Assembly: GCF_027257875.1 (NCBI RefSeq)
Contig: NZ_JAPVQY010000063.1
Coordinates: forward strand, 1-45,924
DNA from: Burkholderia sp. IMCC1007
GTDB taxonomy: Bacteria; Pseudomonadota; Gammaproteobacteria; Burkholderiales; Burkholderiaceae
Direction of reading: 5' to 3'
DNA: 45,924 nt
Shown: positions 11,711 through 20,300 of the stretch, piece after piece
Layout of the letters: each line of letters starts with the position of its first letter
How positions within the stretch are numbered: position 1 is the first letter of the stretch
Position numbers and translations under genes: made by a program
The notes under the pieces: model-generated
Seen by the model: the letters and a program-made list of their open reading frames with translations, nothing else
Database searches by the model: none
What the model was told of the DNA's origin: nothing

Positions 11711-14700
11711 GCGTGTGCTCCGGAAGGGCTCCGGGCATCGCCCGGAGCGGGCGCCGCGACTCGCGCGGCGCCGGGAGACGGCGCGAGCCGCCAGATCGCA
11801 TACGGCCGTACGTGCGGGTCGAGCGACACGTATTGCCGATGCCCGCGCCAGGTTTCGGCATGCGCGGCATCCTGTTCGAGCGCGTCGAGCGGCTCGCCGT
11901 CGACGAGCCCGAAGCCGCGCCACAGCGACGCATCGAGCGTGAAATTCGCGGCCTGCGGATGCCACGGGTCGAGGCTGATCGCGACGACCACGACGCTGTC
12001 GTGCGCGGGCGTCGCCTTCACGAACACGAGCACCTGTTCGTTGTCGGCGTCGACGAACGTGAGGCCGAGATGCGTCTGCAGCGCCGGGTGATCGCGCCGC
12101 GCGCGGTTCAGCCGCGCGATTTCGGCGCCGATGTGCGCGGCCTTGCTCCAGTCGCGTGCGCGCAGCTCGTATTTCTCGGCGTCCGCGTATTCCTCGCTGT
12201 CGGGCAGCGGCGCCGATTCGCCGAGCTCGAAGCCCGAGTACATCCCCCACGAACCGGCGAGCGTTGCCGCGAGCGCCGCGCGGATCACGAACTGCGTGCG
12301 CGGCGCGTTCTGCAGGTGGCGCGGATTGATGTCGGGCGTGTTGACGAAGAAGTTCGGCCGGAAAAATTCGCGCGGCGGGCCGGCCGTCAGTTCGGTCAGG
12401 TAGTCGATGAACTCGCGCTTCGATTCGCGCCACGTGAAGTACGTGTACGACTGCGAGAAGCCGATCTTCGCGAGCCGGTACATCATGCCGGGGCGCGTGA
12501 ACGCTTCCGACAGGAACACGACGTCCGGATGCTTGCCGCGCACGTCGGCGATCATCCACGCCCAGAACGGCAGCGGCTTCGTGTGCGGATTGTCGACGCG
12601 GAAGATCCGCACGCCCGCGTCGACCCAGAACAGCACCGCGTCGCGCAGCGCGAGCCACAGGTCGGGCAACGCATCCCGCGCGTAGAAGTCGGGATTCACG
12701 ATGTCCTGGTAGCGCTTCGGCGGGTTCTCCGCGTAACGCAGCGAGCCGTCGGGGCGCCACGCGAACCAGCCCGGATGCGCGGCGAGCCACGGGTGATCGG
12801 GCGAGCACTGGATCGCGAAATCGAGCGCGATCTCGAGCCCCTGCGCGTGCGCCGCATCGACCAGCGTGCGGAACGACGCGAGCGTGCCGAGCTGCGGATG
12901 CACGGCCGTGTGGCCGCCGTCGGCCGAGCCGATCGCATACGGGCTGCCGACGTCGTCGGGGCCCGCCTTCAGGCTGTTGTTGCGGCCCTTGCGCGCGGTC
13001 GTGCCGATCGGGTGGATCGGCGGGAAATACAGCACGTCGAAGCCCATGTCGCGAATGCGCGGCAGTTGTGCGATCACGTCGTCGAACGTGCCGTGCCGGT
13101 GCGGATCGTTGCTCGCCGAGCGCGGGAACATTTCGTACCAGCTCGAGAAGCGCGCGGCACGGCGCTCGACCTCGACCGGGTAGACGGCGGCGTCGTGCGT
13201 GACGAACGGGCGGTAGCGCAGCGCCGCGTACGCGTCGGCGAACGCGGGCGAGCCGATCATCGCGAGGCGGTCGTCGGGCAAGGCGTCGTTGAGCTCCGCC
13301 GCAAGCTGCGCCATCCGCGGGATCGCGCGTGAATCGGCCGGGTCCGCGAGCTTCAGCGCGGCCGCGAGCAGGAACTGGGCTTCGCGCACCTCCAGCGTCA
13401 CGTCCTGGTCGGCCGCGCGTTTCTTCGCGATGTCGGTGACGAGCGACGCCCACTCGTCGCGCCACGCGACCACGCGGAACACGTGGCGGCCGAGCCGGTC
13501 CAGCGCGATGCGCGCGTGCCAGCGATCGTTCGGCTCCGCGACGAACGGCACTTCGCGCCAGTCGTCGTCGTCGTCCGCGCGCCATTGCAGCGCGGCGGCG
13601 AGATGCGCGTGGCCGTCCGAGAAGATCGACGCGTGCACGACCAGCGTCTCGCCGATCACGCGCTTGAGCGCGAAGCGACCGCCGTCGACGGCCGGCTCGA
13701 CGCGCTCGATCGCGATCCGGTCGGCCGTGAGCGCGGCGGACAGCGCGGTGCGCTCGTCGGTCGCGTCGGCGTGCGTGGTGGCCGGCGGCGCGCGGCGCGC
13801 GTCGAGCAGCGCATAGCCGCCCGGTTCGAGCGTGAACGCTTCGAGCGCGGCCGGCGCGTGGTTGCGCGTGCCGTCCGGTGGCGCGACCCGCGTGAAGCCG
13901 CCCGGCACGCCGGGCAGGATCGCCGCGGGATCGATGCGCGCCGGTGCGTCGAGATCGGGATTCAGCGCGATCAGCAGCGCTGCGTCGTCATGTTCGAGCG
14001 ACGGGCCGATTCCGCGCAGCAGCACGGTCGCGTTCGCGCCCGCTGCGCTCAACTGCACGAGTTCGCCGCGCGCGGCGGCCACGGGCGCTGCGCGGCGCCA
14101 CGCGTTCGCGTCGGCGAGGGCGCCGGACAGGTCGAAGCGCGCGCCGTCGAACGCGGCACGGTAGCGTGCCGCGTCCGCGTCGCGCGCCATCAGCGGCAGC
14201 GTGACGCCGCGCTCGAAGCCCATCGGCACGAGCCAGCCCGTGCCGACCGCCGCCGCGGTCCACAGCGCGCGGCGGTACGCGCGGGCGAGCGTGTCGTCCG
14301 ATGCGTCGCCCCACGCGTCCGCGAGGCGCGGGCCGTCGAAGGCGTCGGGAAATGCGATCGGCGAGCCGATGCGGCGCAGCAGCCGGTGTTCGTCGACGAA
14401 CCACGGCGCGCGCAGGTCCCACCAGCGCGCGGATGAGAACACCGCATCGAAGCCGGCCGTCTCGAGTTGCGCGAGCGCGGCGCGCGCATGGCCGGGCACG
14501 CCGGCGAGTACCGCGACGTCCGGACGCGCGCGCCGCAGCGCCGCGCGCCAGCCGGGCCACCAGGCTGCCGGCAGGTGATGCGGCGCGTCGATCAGGAAGC
14601 CGGCCGCGCCGGCGTCCGCGAACGCAGACAAATGCGCGCACCACCATGCGGCGCGCGCATCGTGCACCGCGTCTTCGCCGACCTGCGCGTGCGCGACGTC

Positions 14701-15099
14701 GGTTTCGTGCGCGGCGGAGCGCGGATCGATCAGCGCGTCGTCGTGCGCGCGCTCGACGTACCAGTCCGGGTGCTCGGCGCGCAGCGGGTTCTCGCGCGCG
14801 ATGCGGTCCGGCACGACTTCGAGCAGCACGCGCAGCCCGTGGCCGCGCGCGAGCTGCGCGAGCCGGGAAAACGTCTCGAGCGCACCGGCGCGCGTCGCAA
14901 ACGTCGCGGCCGGCCGGTGGAAGTCGGCGACGTGACGCGGAAACCCCGCGACGCTGGCGGCCCAGAAGCCGCCGATCAGCACGTGATCGAAGCCCATGCC
15001 CGCGACGTGCGCGAACAGGTCGGGCCAGGCATCGAGCGGGCCGACGAGGCGGGCGTCGCAGAAATAGATATGGGGGGCGAAGGGCGGTGTGGCGTTCAT
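11707..15099 (-). CDS. glgE: Alpha-1,4-glucan:maltose-1-phosphate maltosyltransferase, long form
   Basis: Extends alpha-1,4-glucan with maltose units from maltose-1-phosphate. The ATG at 15097-15099 gives 1130 residues, whereas the actinobacterial enzyme is about 670. Residues about 455-1130 are the recognisable GlgE: an N-terminal beta domain (RIAIERVEPAVDGGRFALKR), MFPRS, LYFPPIHPIG, nucleophile Asp836 in FRVDNPHTKP, acid Glu865 in FLSEAFTRP, and the C-terminal domain. Residues 1-440 look like another GH13 module: GFDHVLIGGFWAAS, ARGHGLRVLLEVVP, GFLIDAPHH (Asp171), and an ending with EPGGYALLDA. The position matching the acid Glu is Gly200 in LAGVPG, so this copy is probably inactive. I see no strong ribosome-binding site before 15099, and no plausible start closer to the GlgE core. 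First gene of the operon; the stop overlaps treS. Confidence 0.92.
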   Translation of the reverse strand: MNATPPFAPHIYFCDARLVGPLDAWPDLFAHVAGMGFDHVLIGGFWAASVAGFPRHVADFHRPAATFATRAGALETFSRLAQLARGHGLRVLLEVVPDRIARENPLRAEHPDWYVERAHDDALIDPRSAAHETDVAHAQVGEDAVHDARAAWWCAHLSAFADAGAAGFLIDAPHHLPAAWWPGWRAALRRARPDVAVLAGVPGHARAALAQLETAGFDAVFSSARWWDLRAPWFVDEHRLLRRIGSPIAFPDAFDGPRLADAWGDASDDTLARAYRRALWTAAAVGTGWLVPMGFERGVTLPLMARDADAARYRAAFDGARFDLSGALADANAWRRAAPVAAARGELVQLSAAGANATVLLRGIGPSLEHDDAALLIALNPDLDAPARIDPAAILPGVPGGFTRVAPPDGTRNHAPAALEAFTLEPGGYALLDARRAPPATTHADATDERTALSAALTADRIAIERVEPAVDGGRFALKRVIGETLVVHASIFSDGHAHLAAALQWRADDDDDWREVPFVAEPNDRWHARIALDRLGRHVFRVVAWRDEWASLVTDIAKKRAADQDVTLEVREAQFLLAAALKLADPADSRAIPRMAQLAAELNDALPDDRLAMIGSPAFADAYAALRYRPFVTHDAAVYPVEVERRAARFSSWYEMFPRSASNDPHRHGTFDDVIAQLPRIRDMGFDVLYFPPIHPIGTTARKGRNNSLKAGPDDVGSPYAIGSADGGHTAVHPQLGTLASFRTLVDAAHAQGLEIALDFAIQCSPDHPWLAAHPGWFAWRPDGSLRYAENPPKRYQDIVNPDFYARDALPDLWLALRDAVLFWVDAGVRIFRVDNPHTKPLPFWAWMIADVRGKHPDVVFLSEAFTRPGMMYRLAKIGFSQSYTYFTWRESKREFIDYLTELTAGPPREFFRPNFFVNTPDINPRHLQNAPRTQFVIRAALAATLAGSWGMYSGFELGESAPLPDSEEYADAEKYELRARDWSKAAHIGAEIARLNRARRDHPALQTHLGLTFVDADNEQVLVFVKATPAHDSVVVVAISLDPWHPQAANFTLDASLWRGFGLVDGEPLDALEQDAAHAETWRGHRQYVSLDPHVRPYAIWRLAPSPGAARVAAPAPGDARSPSGAHA

Positions 15100-15173
15100 G
15101 AGAGGGCGGGTACGGGCGGCGTCGAACGATAACGGCGGTTCGCCGCAACCCACGTGCCTGCTGCGTCGCGTCC

Positions 15174-15212
15174 CGTACGGCAACGCGCGTGCGGGACACC
15201 GCGCGCCGTACG
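15174..15212 (+). terminator. Strong hairpin upstream of glgE, terminator-like on the plus strand
   Basis: The arms CGTACGGC (15174-15181) and GCCGTACG (15205-15212) pair perfectly, and the stem continues inward through CGCGCG and CGCGC after a two-base bulge. On the plus strand it is followed within five bases by TTTTT (15218-15222), the layout of an intrinsic terminator for plus-direction transcription. No plus-strand gene precedes it. On the minus strand the A-run comes before the hairpin, so it would not end transcripts from the DUF2591 gene by the usual rule. It may be a barrier to antisense transcription or an RNA structure in the glgE leader. Confidence 0.4.
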
Positions 15213-15272
15213 CTGTCGTTTTTACATCGGGGCGGCGCCGTCTCTGCATCGCGCGTTCCTGCGCGTCGCGCG

Positions 15273-15761
15273 TCACATCCGCGGAATCGAGCGGATATCC
15301 GAGCTGTCGCCGAGCGCCGGATCGCGGTCGCTTTCGGGAATCGGCACGCCGGGGTCGTAGCGCACGGCCACGCCATGCTCGAGCCGGTGCGCGAACGACG
15401 GCGGTGCGTCGACCTCGTCGCCGAAGCGCGCGCGCACGAACGCGCGCAACAGCGCGGTGCGCAGGTCGGGCGCGCGTGCGCCGCACGTCGACGGCCCGTC
15501 GATGAAGCACGCGTCGCATTCGACGCCGTCGCCGCGCCGCGCGATCCGCAGGTCGCCGACGCGTTCGAGCACGAAGCCCGCATCGGCCCACGACGTCGAC
15601 GGCGAGAAATGCGCGTCGAGAAGCCGCAACGCATCGCACGCGGCGGTCACGATCACGTTCGGTTCGATGGCGGTGAAGCGCAACGTGTCCTCGTCGTCCG
15701 CGCACAACGCGCGCGCGCACCAGTAGTCGAGGGCCGTTCCGCCGAGTTCGTCGGTTCGCAT
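15273..15761 (-). CDS. DUF2591-like (NinX-type) small protein
   Basis: A 162-residue protein whose start, MRTDELGGTALDYWCARAL, matches the opening of DUF2591 proteins, a family first seen as phage NinX. Its function is unknown. The ATG at 15759-15761 was preferred over an in-frame TTG two codons upstream because GGAG lies at the right distance before it. It follows the endonuclease/phosphatase-family gene by 26 bp on the same strand and precedes glgE by 173 bp, so it could be the last gene of the mgtC-phospholipase string. No phage genes are nearby; in Burkholderia such genes are often chromosomal strays. No membrane segment or signal peptide is visible. The family call rests mainly on the N-terminal motif. 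Confidence 0.7.
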   Translation of the reverse strand: MRTDELGGTALDYWCARALCADDEDTLRFTAIEPNVIVTAACDALRLLDAHFSPSTSWADAGFVLERVGDLRIARRGDGVECDACFIDGPSTCGARAPDLRTALLRAFVRARFGDEVDAPPSFAHRLEHGVAVRYDPGVPIPESDRDPALGDSSDIRSIPRM

Positions 15762-15787
15762 GGGCAAGCTCCGTCAGGTCGGGGCGC

Positions 15788-16582
15788 TCAGCGCGCAAGC
15801 GGCGTGCCCGGCGTCGTGCGCATCTGCGCGACGAGCGGGTAGTGGTCGGACGCGTGCCGTGCGCGCATGCTGCGATGCACGGCCACGTCGACCAGCCATT
15901 CGCCGGGATGGATCCAGATCCGGTCCAGCGAGAACACCGGCCACAGCGTCGGAAATGTGCGCGGCGCCGGGGCGCGCCGGAACCGCGTGACGAGCGCCTG
16001 CAGCGCGCGGCCGCGCACGAACCATTCGTTGATGTCGCCCATCAGGATCACCGGCATTGCGCCGGTGTCGAACGCGGCGAGCAGCCGCTGGACCTGCGCG
16101 CTGCGTTCGCTCGCGGACAGCCCGAGATGGGTCGCGACGACGCGGATCATGCCCGCGCCGCAGTCGATGTCCGCATCGAGCGCGCCGCGCGGCTCGCGCT
16201 GGTGGAACGACAGGTCGAGCGTGCGTGCCGCGCGGATCGGGCAGCGCGACAGCACCGCGTTGCCGTAGCGGCGCTCCGGCGTGTCGATCGTCGGGCCGGC
16301 CACCGCGTGCATGCCGGTCGCGTCGCGCAGGTGCGCGAGCACGTCCGGCGCACGCGTGCCGCCGAGCGGCACTTCCTGCAGCGCGACCACGTCGGCGTCG
16401 AGTTCGTCGATCACCGCCGCGATCCGGTCGGCCGCCCGCGCGGGCCACGCGCCGTAGCCGCCGCGGATGTTGTACGTCGCGATCCGCAGGTCGTGCCCGT
16501 CGGACGCGGCGGGCGCCGCGGCGCGCGGATCGTCGGCGGTGACGATGTCCGGCGGCGGGGCCGGTTGCCGGCTCAGCGCCAT
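15788..16582 (-). CDS. Endonuclease/exonuclease/phosphatase-family protein (YbhP-like)
   Basis: A 264-residue metal-dependent phosphoesterase of the EEP superfamily. Visible motifs in order are LRIATYNIRGG (Asn), VVALQEVPL (metal-binding Glu), VVATHLGLS, LMGDINEW (Asp/Asn), LDRIWI (Asp), and HASDHYPLVA (catalytic His at the end), the complete set expected of an active enzyme. The substrate is not determined by these motifs. The ATG at 16580-16582 overlaps the end of the phospholipase D gene by 10 bp. The same pairing, an EEP protein next to a phospholipase D cardiolipin synthase, occurs in E. coli ybhP-clsB, which suggests a role in phospholipid metabolism rather than DNA repair. The first 30 residues are Pro/Ala-rich without a clear signal peptide. 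Confidence 0.88.
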   Translation of the reverse strand: MALSRQPAPPPDIVTADDPRAAAPAASDGHDLRIATYNIRGGYGAWPARAADRIAAVIDELDADVVALQEVPLGGTRAPDVLAHLRDATGMHAVAGPTIDTPERRYGNAVLSRCPIRAARTLDLSFHQREPRGALDADIDCGAGMIRVVATHLGLSASERSAQVQRLLAAFDTGAMPVILMGDINEWFVRGRALQALVTRFRRAPAPRTFPTLWPVFSLDRIWIHPGEWLVDVAVHRSMRARHASDHYPLVAQMRTTPGTPLAR

Positions 16583-18792
16583 CGTCGCAACGCCCTGACG
16601 AGCAGCACCGACACGCCGACCAGCGCGATGCCGATGGCCGCGAGCCACGCGAACGCGCCCGGCCCGGGATGACTGAACGCGGCGGTCAGCTGATGCGCGA
16701 ACGTGACCGTCAGCACGATGCCGGGCAGCATCCCGATCGCGGTGCCGATCAGGAAGTCGCGCAGCCCGATATGCGACGCGCCGGCGACGAGGTTCACGAT
16801 CGTGAACGGCGCGATCGGCAACAGCCGCAGCACCGTCATCGCGACCACGCCGCGCCGGCCGAGATGTTCGCTGAGCCGGTTCGCGCGCGCGCCGGCGAGC
16901 CGGCGCACCACGTCGCGCCCGAGCCAGCGGCCGATCCCGTAGGTCACCGCGGCGGCCGCCATCGTGCCGGCCGACGCATACGCGAAGCCCGGCCACGCGC
17001 CGAACACGAGCCCCGTCGCGGCGATCAGCAGCGTGATCGGCACCGACAGCGTCGCGGCGACGACGTAGCCGCCCAGCAGCAGCGCCGGAGCGCCCGGCAA
17101 TTGCGCGGCGGTGGCCGCCGCGTGCGCGAGCGACGCGACGTTCAACGACTTGCCGAGCGGCGAGAAACGCCATGCGAGCGCGAGCGCGGCGACGACCAGC
17201 ACGGCCGCGCCCAGCACGAAAAAGCGGGCGGTCAGCGATCGATGCTGCTCGCGCGGCACGAACTCGCGCACGAAGCGGTCCGGCTCGATCGGCTGCTCGG
17301 GATCGAGCCACGCGCTGACCGGCACCAGCGCGTCGAGCTGCGGCGTCACGGCCGGGTCGAGCGTGCGCAGCGTGCGGCCGGGTTTCGCGCGCAGCCGGTC
17401 GAGCGCGTCGTTGGGCCGTGCGGCGTGCGCGAGCGCAGCGGCGACCGCGGCCGGCGTCGTATCGAGATGTTCGGCGAGGAGCCGCTCGCGCATGCCGGCG
17501 ATCGCCGCGCGGATACGCGTGTCGCCGGCGGCGACGAGCGCGACGCAGCACTCGGTGTCGAGCGCCATCGACCGGTTGTTCAGGTTCGCGCTGCCGATCA
17601 CGATGCATTCGTCGTCGACGATCGCGAGCTTGCTGTGCACGTTCACGCAGGCGTCGCCGAGGCCGTCGACGTGCGGATACAGCAGCCGGTAGCGATCGAA
17701 ACGGTCGGCCGCCACGAGCGTCGCGTGCAGCCGCGCGCGCAGCACGCCCATCGTCGCTTCCTGCAGCCAGCCGCTCTGCACGCGCGGCGCCACGACCGTC
17801 ACGTCCGGCCCGTGCGTGTCGGCGAGCCGTGCCGACAACGCTTCGCGCACCACCGCCGCGGTGAAATACTGGTTCTCGATATACAGGTGCCGCTGCGCCG
17901 CGCGGATCGCATCCTCGACGAGCGCATGCACGTGACGCACGGGCTCGCGGCCGCGGTGACGCGGTGCGGTGTACGCGATGCCGAGCCGCACGTCGCGCAC
18001 GTCGACGCGAACCTCGGGCGGCCACGGATCGGGGTCTTCGTCGCGGTCGAGATGACGCTGCGCGCGGATCGCGATCGGGCGCCCGCATGCGTTGAACCAG
18101 CGCGCCCGCGCCTGCTCGCCGATCGCGGCGGCCGCGTCGCCGTCGAACATCGCCTGCACGTCGTGAAACGGCCCGTGCGGGGTGCCCTGCGCATCGCGGC
18201 GGCGCGGATCGTCGGCGGCATGCGCGGACGTATCCCAGCGGGCGCGCGTCAGGTCCAGCCCGCCGACGAACGCGAGCCGGTCGTCGATCACGACGAGCTT
18301 CTGATGATGCGACGCGCCGCGCGGGTGCGTGCCGTCGAGCCGGAACCGGATGCCGCGATGCGCGCGCCACGCGGCGCGATAGACCGGCGGCCAGTCGCGC
18401 TCCAGCGCGTAGATCATCGCGAAGTCCCACGCGAGCACGTAGATGCGCAGGCTGTGCCGCGCGGTCGCGAGTGCGTGCAGAAACGCGGCGAGCGTGTCGG
18501 GCAGCCCGTCGTCCGCGCCCTCCGGCGTGAGCCGCATCCGGCTGTCGACGTCCCAGCCGACGATGAACACCGTGTGCCGCGCCTGGGCGAGCGCCGCGCG
18601 CAGCGCCGCGAAGTATGCGGCACCGTCGACCAGCATCGTGAAGCGCGCTGCGTGACGGATCACCTCGCAGTTGCGCCCGCATTCGAGCAGCCCGTGGCGC
18701 GCCGGATCGTGCGTGTGCATGGCGTCGGTCGCACCGTCGTCGGGGCCGGCCGTCGCGAACGCGGCGCGCGTGATGCCGTCCGCCACGATCAT
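16573..18792 (-). CDS. Phospholipase D / cardiolipin-synthase-like protein fused to a DedA-type VTT membrane domain
   Basis: A 739-residue two-part protein. Residues about 25-500 are a phospholipase D catalytic region with two HKD motifs: HHQKLVVID near residue 161 and HSKLAIVDD near 385, each followed by the Gly/Asn element (VGGLD; IGSANLNNRS). Residues about 520-739 hold a first transmembrane helix, then a VTT/SNARE-associated (DedA-like) domain with several hydrophobic helices and the motif VLRLLPIAPFTIVNLVAGAS. The likely activity is phosphatidyl transfer or hydrolysis at the inner membrane; the VTT part may act as a lipid transporter or scramblase. The start ATGATC at 18790-18792 overlaps the upstream gene's stop by four bases (ATGA). 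Overlap with the EEP gene downstream indicates one operon. Both motifs look catalytically intact. Confidence 0.9.
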   Translation of the reverse strand: MIVADGITRAAFATAGPDDGATDAMHTHDPARHGLLECGRNCEVIRHAARFTMLVDGAAYFAALRAALAQARHTVFIVGWDVDSRMRLTPEGADDGLPDTLAAFLHALATARHSLRIYVLAWDFAMIYALERDWPPVYRAAWRAHRGIRFRLDGTHPRGASHHQKLVVIDDRLAFVGGLDLTRARWDTSAHAADDPRRRDAQGTPHGPFHDVQAMFDGDAAAAIGEQARARWFNACGRPIAIRAQRHLDRDEDPDPWPPEVRVDVRDVRLGIAYTAPRHRGREPVRHVHALVEDAIRAAQRHLYIENQYFTAAVVREALSARLADTHGPDVTVVAPRVQSGWLQEATMGVLRARLHATLVAADRFDRYRLLYPHVDGLGDACVNVHSKLAIVDDECIVIGSANLNNRSMALDTECCVALVAAGDTRIRAAIAGMRERLLAEHLDTTPAAVAAALAHAARPNDALDRLRAKPGRTLRTLDPAVTPQLDALVPVSAWLDPEQPIEPDRFVREFVPREQHRSLTARFFVLGAAVLVVAALALAWRFSPLGKSLNVASLAHAAATAAQLPGAPALLLGGYVVAATLSVPITLLIAATGLVFGAWPGFAYASAGTMAAAAVTYGIGRWLGRDVVRRLAGARANRLSEHLGRRGVVAMTVLRLLPIAPFTIVNLVAGASHIGLRDFLIGTAIGMLPGIVLTVTFAHQLTAAFSHPGPGAFAWLAAIGIALVGVSVLLVRALRRWR

Positions 18793-19127
18793 CGCGCGTC
18801 GACGTCCCGGCCGCCGTCGATGCGTTGCAGCAGCACGTCGCAACGTGCACGCAGGGCCTGCAGTTCCGGCGAATCGCGGTCGATGCGGATGGGTTCGCCG
18901 GCCTCCGGATCGCCGTGCGCGCACGCGATTTCGTAGATGCCTTCCGCGATCGACGCGGACGCGTGCGCGATCCTGATCCGGTCGAGCCACTCGCATTCGG
19001 CGTGATGGCACGCGAGCCAGGCGCGCAGCGCGCCCACGACCTGGCTGGTCGTGAGCCACGCTCCGCCGCGCATGCGCGCGGCCAGCTGGCTCGTCACGAG
19101 ATACGAAAGCAGGTCGGTCTGGGTCAC
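18789..19127 (-). CDS. Small protein of unknown function
   Basis: A 112-residue soluble protein that I do not recognise. It was chosen as real because it is tightly framed. Its GTG start (19125-19127) overlaps the mgtC stop by four bases (GTGA) and follows AAGGAG at seven bases, while its stop overlaps the phospholipase D ATG. It is Trp/His/Cys-containing in the middle (AWLACHHAECEWLD) and ends in an acidic-to-basic helical stretch (SPELQALRARCDVLLQRI) that could be a short coiled coil. There is no signal peptide or membrane segment. Its position between an MgtC-like protein and the lipid enzyme suggests a partner role, but nothing in the sequence gives a function. Confidence 0.75.
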   Translation of the reverse strand: MTQTDLLSYLVTSQLAARMRGGAWLTTSQVVGALRAWLACHHAECEWLDRIRIAHASASIAEGIYEIACAHGDPEAGEPIRIDRDSPELQALRARCDVLLQRIDGGRDVDAR

Positions 19128-19819
19128 ACGAAGCTCCTTGTCGAGGTGTCGGGGCAACAGGTCCGTACGCCGGCGATCCTTTTCAGCGTGTCGCAGATCG
19201 CCGCAAATTCCGCGCCGCTCGTGCGCGAGAACGACACCGAGATGTCGTCGGTGTCCGGGTCGTCGTCCGATTGCTGAACGATGAAGCGTTTCACGCGGAT
19301 GCGCCCGGTGCCCAGCGCATCGTGCAGCGTGCCGAGCGTCAGCCCGCCGCGCTCGACCACCAGCCGCAGCGTGCGCTGCTGCCGCTGCGCGATGAAGCGC
19401 CGCTCGAGCGGCTTCACGCCGGCGAGGATCGCGATCACGATCACCGTCGCGCCGATCGACGCGACGTACATCCCGCCGCCCGCTGCAAGCCCGAGCCCGG
19501 CGACCGCCCACAGGCTCGCGGCCGTCGTCAGGCCGCGCACGACCTCGCCGCGCAGCAGGATCGAGCCGGCGCCGAGGAAGCCGATGCCCGACACCACTTG
19601 CGCGGCGACCCGCGACGGATCGAGCACGACGCCGCTTTGCCCGCGCACGTCTTCGAAACCGAACGTGGACACGAGCATCACGAGTGCCGAGCCCACGCAC
19701 ACCAGCATGTGCGTGCGCAGTCCGGCGGCCCAGTTCAGCCGTTCGCGTTCGAGCCCGACGATGCTGCCGAGCAGCGCGGCGAGCAGCAGGCGTCCGAGGA
19801 GTTCCATATGGCCGATCAT
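19124..19819 (-). CDS. MgtC/SapB-family membrane protein
   Basis: A 231-residue inner-membrane protein. The N-terminal 140 residues carry four or five hydrophobic helices with the family signatures LLGSIVGLERERLN, AGLRTHMLVCVGSALVM, SGIGFLGAGSILL and GLTTAASLWAVAGLGLA. The C-terminal 90 residues form a soluble ACT-like domain. MgtC proteins are linked to survival at low magnesium and inside macrophages, acting through other membrane proteins rather than as magnesium importers. The ATG at 19817-19819 was chosen because GGGAGG lies six bases before it; the longer open frame upstream lacks a site. It is the first gene of the string running to the DUF2591 gene. The 178-bp leader shared with the divergent small gene shows no obvious magnesium-sensing element. 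Confidence 0.9.
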   Translation of the reverse strand: MIGHMELLGRLLLAALLGSIVGLERERLNWAAGLRTHMLVCVGSALVMLVSTFGFEDVRGQSGVVLDPSRVAAQVVSGIGFLGAGSILLRGEVVRGLTTAASLWAVAGLGLAAGGGMYVASIGATVIVIAILAGVKPLERRFIAQRQQRTLRLVVERGGLTLGTLHDALGTGRIRVKRFIVQQSDDDPDTDDISVSFSRTSGAEFAAICDTLKRIAGVRTCCPDTSTRSFV

Positions 19820-19997
19820 CGGGGCCTCCCTTTTATCTGGCGTACCGGAGCGGTTCCATGCGTAAAAGGGACGCAAGGTGCGTGCCGGGCAGCACGTTGC
19901 CGGGCACGGCGCGTGCGCGCGGCAGCGCCGGCGCGCGCGGCGACCATGCGGCGCGCATTTTTTGCATCGCCATCGCAGATAAGTACAGGAGGCCAGG

Positions 19998-20240
19998 ATG
20001 CAACATCAACCGGACGCACAGGTCCGCGATCCGTATCGCGGCCACGAGATTCGCGTATGGGCGCGGCGCAACGCGCGCGGCGCGTGGGCGGATGAAGTGC
20101 AGCTGTATGTGGACGGCGCGCGCATCGAGCTGTACGTGCCGGCGTCGACGAATCCGGAATGGGGGAGCGAGGACGAAGCGCTGCGCGCGGGGGTCGAGCG
20201 CGGGCGCTATCTGGTCGACAAACGCGTCGACGACGACTGA
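19998..20240 (+). CDS. Conserved-looking 80-residue hypothetical protein
   Basis: A short soluble protein, not recognised. It has a strong ribosome-binding site (AGGAGG five bases before the ATG) and reads as alternating short beta strands: YRGHEIRVWARR, ADEVQLYVDGARIELYV. A C-terminal helix follows (EDEALRAGVERGRYLVDKRV). This resembles small Burkholderia proteins that begin with YRGHEIRV-type motifs. It diverges from mgtC across a 178-bp gap and converges on the HAD gene 60 bp downstream. No function can be assigned. Confidence 0.75.
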   Translation: MQHQPDAQVRDPYRGHEIRVWARRNARGAWADEVQLYVDGARIELYVPASTNPEWGSEDEALRAGVERGRYLVDKRVDDD

Positions 20241-20300
20241 CGCGGCCCGCGCCGATCCGGCGCGATCGGCACGGCGCTTGCGCGCGGATCGCGTTTCAGT

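Noticed and set aside
19820..19997. Magnesium riboswitch ahead of the MgtC-like gene
   Set aside because: No paired leader structure or T-run of the expected kind could be drawn; only GC-rich low-complexity sequence is present.
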